Origin: CAYQTO01 sp964420455
GTDB taxonomy: Bacteria > Sumerlaeota > Sumerlaeia > SLMS01
Length of the DNA: 21,636 bases
Direction: 5' to 3'
NCBI GenBank assembly: GCA_964420455.1
Contig: CAYQTO010000047.1
Coordinates: 1 to 21,636, forward strand
Positions 15,420 through 21,636 of the stretch are shown piece by piece; position 1 is the first letter of the stretch; each line of letters starts with the position of its first letter. Below the pieces are notes generated by a model. It made no database searches, was not told where the DNA came from, and saw only the letters and a list, made by a program, of their open reading frames with translations. The translations under genes were made by a program, and so were the position numbers.

Positions 15420-16961
15420 ATGCAGCAATCCCCTTCATCCAGAGCCTGCCGGGCAGGAGCGGCTCTTCTCGGCCTTCTGCTCGCCAGCCCACTCACCGCC
15501 CAGATGCTCTTCGACTTCGAGGAGGTGGACCAGCTGGCGGGCAACTCAGAGGTCTCGGGCGACCTCGACTTCTGGACGGAATCGACGGACCAGGCGCTTT
15601 CCGGAACCCAGTCGCTGGTCGTTAACCCCTCCGCGCAGCAGTCCTTCCGCTCCCTGAGCTACAATGTCCCGTTTCCTCTCGAAGAAGGTACCATCAGCGT
15701 GTGGTTCTATGACACCGTTGGCCAGGGCGCGGGGACATTCACCTGGGGTGGATCGATCATCCTCGAGGACGCCGACAATCCGGCGGACTTCGTTGCGGTC
15801 GAGATTAACGACCTTCCCTATGCCGGGGCGCCGGGAGCCCTGCCCTATCACGCGACCGAGGGGGTCGTGGATCGCGGGATTACCGGTGACAGCTACGACG
15901 CCAATTCGCTGGCGGTACGCAGCGTGGGTTGGCACGAAGTGGTGTTTGAGGTGGGGCCCACGACAACGACGGTTACCGTTGATGGGGTCGGACCCGCGGA
16001 CGAGGTGGAAGGTCCCGGAGGAGCCGGCAGAGACCTGAGGCTGCGGATCATGGGCGATTCGGCCAAGGCAGGCGGTTTTGGCAATTGGACCTCCTCGCCT
16101 TCCGGCTTTCCGTCTCCCCCGCGCCTCGCCTACTACGACAGCGTAACCTTCTCCTCCACGGCGCCCACTTCCCAGACGGTCACGCTCGACTTCGAGGACG
16201 ATGATGGTTTTGGAAACCCCGAGTATGACACAGTTGGCGAGTTCATGGGGCCAGCTGCCTACGATGAACCGAACATGCGCGGCTTTGTGAATAACTTCGC
16301 TGCGACCACCGACCAGGCCTACTCCGGAAACAACTCGATCACCTTCGACCCCGGCGACCCCGCTTTCCAGAGCATTGTAATCGACCTGTCGACTGCCTCC
16401 CCCGGCACGATCACCATCCCCTTTTACGATGCCCTCGGCCAAAATCAGGGCTTCGACAAAATCGGTGCCTCGTTCATTATCGAAGACGGTTCCGACCCCT
16501 CGGTCTTCATCGCGGCGGAAGTCTGGAACGCGCCCTATCCCTTCGCGGCAGCAGACAAAACCTACTATTTCGTCGAGCGCCCAATTCCCGGCGGCGCCCG
16601 CGACGGGTTCTACAGCGGCTACTTTGGTCCTCGCGCCGTAGGCTGGCAGACGCTCGAGATCGAACTCACCGATACCTACTCCCGCATGACCATCAACGGA
16701 GTCGGCGCGGACTCCGACAACGCCAATACGGTGTACGACGGTCCGGGTCTCGATGCGAACCCCAAGCTCCGCATCATGGCCGATTCCCCCACCATGGGCG
16801 GCTTCAATAACTGGACCGACAGCAGCAACTGGACAGATCCGGAGACACCGGAACTCGACACCCTCTATCTCGGCAAGACCGAGACGTACCTCTATCTCGA
16901 CGACGTGAGCCTGCCTCTGCCAGCGATCACCTCCGTCGAGGACTGGTGGCTGTTGGAATGA
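15420..16961 (+). CDS. exported protein with two tandem beta-sandwich repeats, unknown function
   Basis: The 513-residue product has a Sec signal peptide (cleavage near ASPLTAQ, residue 28). It then has two homologous units of about 220 residues (roughly 29-245 and 250-500). Each begins with DFE, has a TDQA(L/Y)SG..S sequence, a (T)I(S/T)(V/I).FYD..GQ strand, a S(I/F)I(L/I)ED segment, a R(S/A)VGW block, a T.(T/N)G(V)G segment and a LR(I)M.DS....GGF.NW block. The layout recalls LamG/concanavalin-like ligand-binding domains, but I do not recognise the family. No membrane anchor or sorting tail is visible. It is the first gene after the shared operator, with AAGGAG before the ATG, and its stop overlaps the pseudopilin start. 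The context suggests an extracellular role in heme capture; that is inference. Confidence 0.8.
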   Translation: MQQSPSSRACRAGAALLGLLLASPLTAQMLFDFEEVDQLAGNSEVSGDLDFWTESTDQALSGTQSLVVNPSAQQSFRSLSYNVPFPLEEGTISVWFYDTVGQGAGTFTWGGSIILEDADNPADFVAVEINDLPYAGAPGALPYHATEGVVDRGITGDSYDANSLAVRSVGWHEVVFEVGPTTTTVTVDGVGPADEVEGPGGAGRDLRLRIMGDSAKAGGFGNWTSSPSGFPSPPRLAYYDSVTFSSTAPTSQTVTLDFEDDDGFGNPEYDTVGEFMGPAAYDEPNMRGFVNNFAATTDQAYSGNNSITFDPGDPAFQSIVIDLSTASPGTITIPFYDALGQNQGFDKIGASFIIEDGSDPSVFIAAEVWNAPYPFAAADKTYYFVERPIPGGARDGFYSGYFGPRAVGWQTLEIELTDTYSRMTINGVGADSDNANTVYDGPGLDANPKLRIMADSPTMGGFNNWTDSSNWTDPETPELDTLYLGKTETYLYLDDVSLPLPAITSVEDWWLLE

Positions 16962-17566
16962 GGATCCCAACGATCACCTACCCGGCCGCGCCTCGCGCGC
17001 GGCCGGGCTTCACCCTGATCGAACTGCTCATCGTCGTGGCGATCATCGCCATCCTGGCGGCTATCGCCGTGCCCAACTTCCTTGAGGCACAGGTGCGCAG
17101 CAAGGTCGCCCAGACGGAGAACGATCTTCGCACGCTTGCCACCGCCCTCGAGGCCTACCGCGTCGATAACACCGGCTACCCGGTCAGCTATCTTTATAGC
17201 CCTCTGTCCGAGCGCCTCCAGCCGCTCACAACCCCCGTCGCCTATGTCACCTCTCCGCCCACGGACCCGTTTTTCCGAAAAGCCGACACCGGGCTTGGCA
17301 GTTTTGATCCCGACTATATCTACGCATCGGGAAACATCTACTTTGGGTCCGCTACTCTCTTCGAGAGCACCACCTACACCGCGACCATCTACTCGCTCGG
17401 CGGCCGCGGTCCCGACAGCACCATCAGCATCGCGGGCTACTGCATGGCCCATCCGAACGCCTATCGCAGCCGGATCAACGTTCTCGGCCTTTATGATCCG
17501 ACCAATGGAACCATCAGTCCCGGTGATATCCTTCGCCTCAGCTCTGGGACGCTAGGGAGGAACTAG
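16958..17566 (+). CDS. pseudopilin inside the heme-use operon (paralog 4)
   Basis: A 202-residue pseudopilin. The leader is longer than in the other three paralogs (about 17 residues, ending RARPG) and has the canonical Gly before FTLIELL. The hydrophobic helix, Glu at mature position 5 and the tail LYDPTNGTISPGDILRL are conserved. I chose the ATG at 16958 because it overlaps the preceding stop (ATGA); a GTG four codons earlier is possible. The overlap makes it part of the heme operon rather than a chance neighbour. It may form or cap a filament that exports or presents the preceding exported protein. No GspE/GspF-type machinery is in the window. Confidence 0.88.
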   Translation: MRIPTITYPAAPRARPGFTLIELLIVVAIIAILAAIAVPNFLEAQVRSKVAQTENDLRTLATALEAYRVDNTGYPVSYLYSPLSERLQPLTTPVAYVTSPPTDPFFRKADTGLGSFDPDYIYASGNIYFGSATLFESTTYTATIYSLGGRGPDSTISIAGYCMAHPNAYRSRINVLGLYDPTNGTISPGDILRLSSGTLGRN

Positions 17567-17599
17567 GAATTGGGAAGCAGAGTCCCCGAAGGTAGACCC

Positions 17600-19006
17600 A
17601 TGAACGCTGCAACCAACGCCCCTCCTCCATCGACCCATGGGCACGGCGCTCCTTTGGGCGATCCGTTGGAGGAACTTCAGGAAGCGTGCCGTCGCCACAA
17701 ACAGGGCGCTCCCCCGTGGAAGCTCTTTGACCGTCGCATTGCCACCCATCACGAGGCAACACGAGGTCTCGCCAGCAGGACCTTGACGGGCGGGGATGCA
17801 ACAGCCGCCATCGCGAGGACCTGCAACGCACCCCTTCCCGATATCCCTCGCACAATTTATCTCCATACGCCCTATTGCCCGTCACTGTGCACTTTCTGCG
17901 CCTTCTTCCGCCAGCCGCGAAACGGTGCAGACCTGGATGTCTATACAAGGGCCCTTTCGACGCAGCTTGCCCATTTCGGTAACACACCTTGGGCTCGCCT
18001 CGGGGATATCCACGCCCTTTACTTCGGTGGGGGAACACCGACAGTCTTGGAGCCACGCCATTTCGAGGAGTTGCTGTCGCACATACGTTGTCTCTACGCA
18101 CTTTCCCCGGATATCGAAATCACCGTGGAATCACGCTGCCATGGAACCGACAGGGAATACTGGGAGCGTCTTTGCGCTGCCGGTGTCAACCGCGTCAGCC
18201 TGGGGGTGCAAAGCTTCGACACCGACGTCCGCCGCCGCGTCGGCCGGATCTCCAACACGGCAGAAATCGAAGCCATGGTGCGGCAACTCCGCGACGCCGG
18301 CATATCAACGATCAGCGTCGACCTGATCTATAACCTGCCGGGCCAGACACCGGAAACCTTCGCCCGGGATCTTCGACGAGTGGATGCGCTTGGCCTTGAT
18401 GGTGCCAGCATCTACTCGCTGATTCCCTTCCCCCGCAGCACCCTGATGAAGCGCATCGAGGAGGGAAAGGAGCCACCGCTGGGCGATGCGGAAACGGCCT
18501 ACGGGTACTTCGCGCAGGCATCGGAGTTCTTTGCTGCGCGTACCCACTGGAAACGTGCAAGCCCCGTCCATTTCGTGCGAGACGGACAGGATCAAAACGT
18601 CTACAATCGGGTTCGCTCCGGACGTTCCGATGTCCTGGGGATAGGAAGCGGAGCCGGATCGCGCATCGGAAACGTCGCCTTCATGAATCACATGACCGTC
18701 GATCGCTACTTGGAATCCCAGGATGCGGGAGAGCCGGGCCACGCCAAGGTTTTTTCACGTCCGTCACTTGGCAGGACGCAGGAAGCGCTCTCCGCTTTTC
18801 CAGAGTCACTCCACCTGGAGCTTGATGGATCGCCAGAGGTTTGCTCGGAAAACATCAGCGCACTGCTCAGAGGTCTGCACAATTCAGGGCTTGCTCAACA
18901 GGCTGGACGCCATTGGAAAATGACAGAGGCGGGATGCTACTGGTCCTACAACGTGGCCTCTATCATCAACACAACCATTCAACATGAAATCAACTCCACC
19001 AACTGA
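17600..19006 (+). CDS. hutW: HutW/ChuW-type radical SAM heme-utilisation enzyme
   Basis: The 468-residue product is a HemN-like radical SAM protein with the cluster motif CPSLCTFC (Cys93, Cys97, Cys100), YFGGGTPT for SAM binding, ITVESRCHG, and NRVSLGVQSFD. Length and order fit the HutW/ChuW branch; ChuW of E. coli O157 opens the heme ring without oxygen to give anaerobilin. Coproporphyrinogen dehydrogenase is the alternative, but the context of importer, HutX and heme oxygenase-like genes favours HutW. The ATG at 17600 has GAAGG at good spacing; a TTG at 17570 could add ten residues. It lies 33 bases after the pseudopilin gene. Confidence 0.88.
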   Translation: MNAATNAPPPSTHGHGAPLGDPLEELQEACRRHKQGAPPWKLFDRRIATHHEATRGLASRTLTGGDATAAIARTCNAPLPDIPRTIYLHTPYCPSLCTFCAFFRQPRNGADLDVYTRALSTQLAHFGNTPWARLGDIHALYFGGGTPTVLEPRHFEELLSHIRCLYALSPDIEITVESRCHGTDREYWERLCAAGVNRVSLGVQSFDTDVRRRVGRISNTAEIEAMVRQLRDAGISTISVDLIYNLPGQTPETFARDLRRVDALGLDGASIYSLIPFPRSTLMKRIEEGKEPPLGDAETAYGYFAQASEFFAARTHWKRASPVHFVRDGQDQNVYNRVRSGRSDVLGIGSGAGSRIGNVAFMNHMTVDRYLESQDAGEPGHAKVFSRPSLGRTQEALSAFPESLHLELDGSPEVCSENISALLRGLHNSGLAQQAGRHWKMTEAGCYWSYNVASIINTTIQHEINSTN

Positions 19007-19016
19007 GGAAAACAGA

Positions 19017-19676
19017 ATGGAAGCAACCACCCACAGCACCCACATGGAGAAAATTAAGGCCGGCATCTGGGATATTCACGAGGGTGTTACCGATCAGCAG
19101 GAAAAGCCCACGCCGGAAGCAGAAAACATCATGCAGGGCACCCTCCCGCGCTTCAAGTATGTCAACAACCTCAAGCAGCGCTACCTGCTCCAGAAGGATT
19201 TCGAGCAGGTCCTTGCGGCCCATCGCAACCAACCCGCCATTGCCGCCGTTGTGACCGATGAGCAATTCCATGCGGAGAAGGCCGCCGCGGATCTTCGATA
19301 CTTTGGCATCGATCCCGAAACCGTGCAGCCGGTGCCCGCGACAAAGGCGATGTGTGCCTTCTTTCGCGAAACCGCCGCACGCGATCCACGCCTCCTTCTT
19401 GCCATTCACTATGTGATCGAGGGGAGCAACAACGGCGCGATGTTTATCGCAAAGGCCGTGAAGAAGGCCTATGATCTCGAAGGTACCGATGGCACGTTTC
19501 ACCTGCAGCCCTACGGCACCGCGATTCGCGACAAGTGGAAGGCCTTCGGCGAGAGCTTCAACGCCCTCGAGATCGACCATGCGCTCATGGCCGAAATGAT
19601 CGCCGTCGGCCGCGAAACCTTCCACCACATGAACGCCATCGCGTCCGAAGCCCACGCCCAGCCGGAGCAAACCTGA
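19017..19676 (+). CDS. heme oxygenase-like protein
   Basis: The 219-residue, mostly helical product carries features of the biliverdin-forming heme oxygenase fold. A His in the first helix (IWDIHEGVTD, His21) sits at the place of the proximal heme ligand and is followed by AENIMQG. HYVIEGSNNGAMFIAKAV (from residue 131) matches the distal-helix signature YVxxGSxxGG of the family, with NNGA for the usual LGG. It would cleave heme with oxygen to release iron. The ATG at 19017 has GAGGAAA at good spacing overlapping the HutW stop; an ATG at 18984 inside the HutW gene is less likely. The next gene starts on its stop (TGATG). Confidence 0.75.
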   Translation: MEATTHSTHMEKIKAGIWDIHEGVTDQQEKPTPEAENIMQGTLPRFKYVNNLKQRYLLQKDFEQVLAAHRNQPAIAAVVTDEQFHAEKAAADLRYFGIDPETVQPVPATKAMCAFFRETAARDPRLLLAIHYVIEGSNNGAMFIAKAVKKAYDLEGTDGTFHLQPYGTAIRDKWKAFGESFNALEIDHALMAEMIAVGRETFHHMNAIASEAHAQPEQT

Positions 19677-20200
19677 TGGAGAATCTGCGGGAGAAAGTCG
19701 CGAAAAAGGTCAGCGTCAATCCGAGCATCAAGACCGGCATGTTGGCGGAAGCCCTTGGAGTCCCCGAGGCAGACGTGTTGCGCGCCATGCCGGAGGGCTA
19801 CGCCCGTGAGCTCCACATCCCGAACATGGAAGCATTCGTCACCAAACTCGAGGGACTCGGGCTCGTCTACTTCGTCACCCGTAACGATGCCTGCGTCACG
19901 GAAATCAAGGGGCGCTTTGGGGGATTCAGCAGGTCCGGTCCTTTTTTCAACGTCATCGGCGAACACCTCCATCTCCACCTTCGTCCCGACCGCATCCAGA
20001 CCGTCTTCCACGTCACCCCACCCGCCAGTGACGGTCATCCTGCATGGCCCTCTCTCCAGTTCTACCAGCCAAGCGGGCACGTCGCTTTCAAGGTCTTCCT
20101 TATCGAGAGGATCCAGCGCGAAGCCGGCGAAGACTGGGAGGCTTCCCTCCGTTTCCTCCGCGAACTCGCCGCGTCCTCCGCCCTGGCCGAACCCCAATGA
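19676..20200 (+). CDS. hutX: HutX/ChuX-family intracellular heme carrier protein
   Basis: The 174-residue product has no signal peptide. The N-terminal third is helical (KVAKKVSVNPSIKTGMLAEALGV, ending in a helix-turn-like LGVPEADVLRAMP), as in HutX. The C-terminal part has the beta-sheet heme-binding region, with GPFFNVIGEHLHLHLRPDRI holding the paired His of HLHLHL. HutX and ChuX bind cytoplasmic heme and pass it to the heme-degrading enzyme. It overlaps the heme oxygenase-like gene by one base (TGATG) and the lipoprotein gene by four (ATGA). This places it between the enzymes it should serve and an envelope heme-binding protein. Confidence 0.85.
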   Translation: MENLREKVAKKVSVNPSIKTGMLAEALGVPEADVLRAMPEGYARELHIPNMEAFVTKLEGLGLVYFVTRNDACVTEIKGRFGGFSRSGPFFNVIGEHLHLHLRPDRIQTVFHVTPPASDGHPAWPSLQFYQPSGHVAFKVFLIERIQREAGEDWEASLRFLRELAASSALAEPQ

Positions 20201-21093
20201 GACGCTTCCTCGCCCTGCTTCCGGCGGTTGTGCTCCTCATCGCAGGTTGCTCGCACATCCCACTGCCCTCGCGACATGGCGAAAGCCACCACCCCTATGC
20301 AGCATTTGCCGGGATGACCATCCGCACGCCCGACGGGGCAACCGTCGCCTGGACCGAGCTCCATGGCACCATCGCATCCGCCGATGCCATCCTTCTCGCC
20401 GAGACTCACGACTCGCCGGAAGACCATGCCTTCCAGGCCGCCTTCCTCCTTTGGACTCTCGAACAATTCCAAGACGTGGCGCTCGCCATGGAACAACTCG
20501 AACGCGACGAGCAACAGCACGTTGATGCCTACCTGCGCGGCGAGATCGACACACCAACCTTTATCACCGAAACGGATTCCGCGGATTGGGCTGGCCAAGG
20601 CTCGTGGAGAAAATGGTATCAGCCGCTCGTCGATCTCGCCCGCTCTCACCACGCGCCCGTCATTGCCGCCAACGCCCCCCGAAAGTATTCCCGAATCGCC
20701 TATAAGGAAGGGCTCGACGCGCTTGAAGCACTTCCCCCCGCAGAGCGCCGCCACTTCGACCTCCCACTCCCCGTAGACGACGAAGACTACCGCGTCGCCT
20801 TTGCCCGCCAGGCCGCAGCCCACGAAGGCGTCACCCCGGAAATGGTCGAGGCCATGTACGCCGGCCAGCAAGTATGGGATTCCACCATGGCTGCCTCCAT
20901 CAGCCGTGGCCTCGATACCAACACCAGGATCGTTCTCACCGTCGGACGCTTTCACGTCGAGCATTCAGGAGGACTCACCGCCCAGCTCCTCGCCCGCCAC
21001 CCCGGCCTCACCACCGTCACGCTGCTCCCCCAACCCGAAGAAAAGAGGGTCACGCTCCGCATGGACGGCCCTCCGGCCCAAGCCGCGCCTTGA
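20197..21093 (+). CDS. ChaN-family iron-regulated, heme-binding lipoprotein
   Basis: The 298-residue product has a lipoprotein signal peptide with lipobox LIAGC (Cys18). The family signature LLAETHDSPEDHAFQ (from residue 66) and ALAMEQLERDEQQHVDAYL, followed by NAPRKYSRIAYKEGL, match the ChaN/DUF399 fold. ChaN of Campylobacter is an iron-regulated lipoprotein that binds a pair of hemes and works with an outer-membrane heme receptor. A second His motif near the end (VGRFHVEHSGG) is also usual for the family. The ATG overlaps the HutX stop by four bases. It is the last gene of the second heme operon; no TonB-dependent receptor gene is present in the window. Confidence 0.85.
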   Translation: MRRFLALLPAVVLLIAGCSHIPLPSRHGESHHPYAAFAGMTIRTPDGATVAWTELHGTIASADAILLAETHDSPEDHAFQAAFLLWTLEQFQDVALAMEQLERDEQQHVDAYLRGEIDTPTFITETDSADWAGQGSWRKWYQPLVDLARSHHAPVIAANAPRKYSRIAYKEGLDALEALPPAERRHFDLPLPVDDEDYRVAFARQAAAHEGVTPEMVEAMYAGQQVWDSTMAASISRGLDTNTRIVLTVGRFHVEHSGGLTAQLLARHPGLTTVTLLPQPEEKRVTLRMDGPPAQAAP

Positions 21094-21172
21094 ACAATCC
21101 GCCCGCGCCCCCTCACGCTCCCAGGGCGGGGCGACCGCTCGCCCCCCCCGCAGGCTGGCCGGCAGTGGGGGC

Positions 21173-21288
21173 GCGTCTATACGCGAGGACGGCGAGGAGG
21201 GGCGGAGCGGAGTCCCCTCGGAGGTCACCGGCGGGGGCTGGGGTTCACCGCTCGCTAGTGGCTCACTAGTGGTTCAGCGTATAGACGC
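21173..21288. repeat. short structured element bounded by a 12-base inverted repeat
   Basis: GCGTCTATACGC at 21173-21184 and its exact reverse complement at 21277-21288 bound 92 bases. Inside are an inverted repeat GAGGGG (21197-21202)/CCCCTC (21214-21219) and a direct repeat CTAGTGG (21255-21261 and 21266-21272). It sits between the ChaN-type gene and tRNA-Gly. It could be a small mobile-type repeat or a bidirectional transcript-end structure. No open frame in it looks coding. Confidence 0.5.
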
Positions 21289-21343
21289 AAGCGTCGGGTG
21301 GCTTGTGGTGGGCTTGCGGATGGTTGATTTTGCTGGGTTTGTA

Positions 21344-21420
21344 TGGAGCGGGACACGGGATTCGAACCCGCGACCTCCACCTTGGCAAGGTGGCGCTCTA
21401 GCCAACTGAGCTAGTCCCGC
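21344..21420 (-). tRNA. tRNA-Gly (anticodon GCC)
   Basis: The minus strand gives a full cloverleaf. The acceptor stem GCGGGAC/GTCCCGC has seven perfect pairs; the D-arm region is TAGCTCAGTTGGCTAGAGC. The anticodon stem CCACC/GGTGG has loop TTGCCAA, so the anticodon is GCC (plus-strand 21384-21386). The T-arm contains GGTTCGAATCC. The discriminator base is T, and the CCA end is encoded at 21346-21344. It reads GGC and GGT glycine codons. Confidence 0.97.
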
Positions 21421-21512
21421 CCAGCGAGTCGGTGAAGTTGGGCGTCGGGAGCGGGGCGGTCAAGAGCAAAAGACAAACGCGGGGTGGGATGGGGTGTGCG
21501 CGGGGTGGGCGT

Positions 21513-21635
21513 TCAGCCCGGTTCGCCTCCGGGGTCGTCGCGGTGGCGCTTTCGGCGTTCCTCCTTCCACTCGATTTTTCTCCGGCCGCGGGCGGCCTTG
21601 AGGAGCTTCTTCTTGCGGGGGTCGTCCTCGTCGGC
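21513..21635 (-). CDS. C-terminal end of a highly charged protein, partial
   Basis: An open minus-strand frame runs in from the window edge and ends with TGA at 21515-21513. The 40 visible residues are dominated by Lys, Arg, Glu and Asp (for example DDPRKKKLLKAARGRRK and WKEERRKRHRDDPGG). Such tails occur in nucleic-acid-binding or ribosome-associated proteins, but no family can be named from this part. It is upstream of tRNA-Gly on the same strand, with about 90 bases between. Confidence 0.5.
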   Translation of the reverse strand, partial: ADEDDPRKKKLLKAARGRRKIEWKEERRKRHRDDPGGEPG

Positions 21636-21636
21636 G

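Noticed and set aside
17600..19006. Reading of the radical SAM gene as a coproporphyrinogen III dehydrogenase (hemN) for heme synthesis
   Set aside because: The cluster motif fits both, but the gene lies between heme import and heme breakdown genes and directly precedes HutX, as in known HutW loci; no heme synthesis gene is nearby.

Overview
The window is high-GC bacterial DNA from a diderm-like organism. Evidence for this is four N-terminally lipidated proteins, a siderophore/heme-type ABC importer and a tRNA-Gly with an encoded CCA end. Four paralogous secretion-type pseudopilins with a shared C-terminal YDPTNGT motif, a membrane-anchored Ser/Thr kinase and orphan beta-propeller and beta-sandwich exported proteins suggest a lineage of the Planctomycetes-Sumerlaeota-Hydrogenedentes kind. 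I favour Sumerlaeota-like, but this rests on the look of the proteins, not on a marker gene. A run of ten N at 7690-7699 shows a draft or metagenome assembly.

Layout. 1-3542: a small AT-richer ORF, a kelch-like exported protein, and three pseudopilin genes in a row on the minus strand. 3884-7179: a transmembrane Ser/Thr kinase, then a convergent pair of lipoproteins of unknown role. 7403-11590 (minus): a tightly coupled cassette of cytochrome P450, fatty acyl-AMP ligase and a fused acyl carrier protein-thioesterase, with ATGA overlaps at both junctions. The last gene crosses the assembly gap. 11591-12502: gene-poor DNA holding a decayed tyrosine recombinase C-terminus. 12503-15332: a heme-type ABC importer (binding lipoprotein, permease, ATPase), again with 4-base overlaps. 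15420-21093: a second tightly packed plus-strand unit made of an exported tandem beta-sandwich protein, a pseudopilin, a HutW-type radical SAM enzyme, a heme oxygenase-like protein, a HutX-type heme carrier and a ChaN-type lipoprotein. 21344-21420: tRNA-Gly(GCC), minus. 21513-end: the C-terminus of a very charged protein, minus.

The most interesting part is 12424-21093. The importer operon and the following operon are each preceded by the same unusual arrangement of three half-sites (TTGGC, GCCAA, TTGGC) with identical spacing. They are therefore probably one regulon for heme import and breakdown. The second unit pairs an oxygen-independent (radical SAM) with an oxygen-dependent (heme oxygenase) heme-opening enzyme. 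It is led by an exported beta-sandwich protein and a pseudopilin not normally linked to heme use, which makes a candidate undescribed heme-acquisition system. The P450-FAAL-ACP/TE cassette is a second candidate, for making a small oxidised fatty-acid product.
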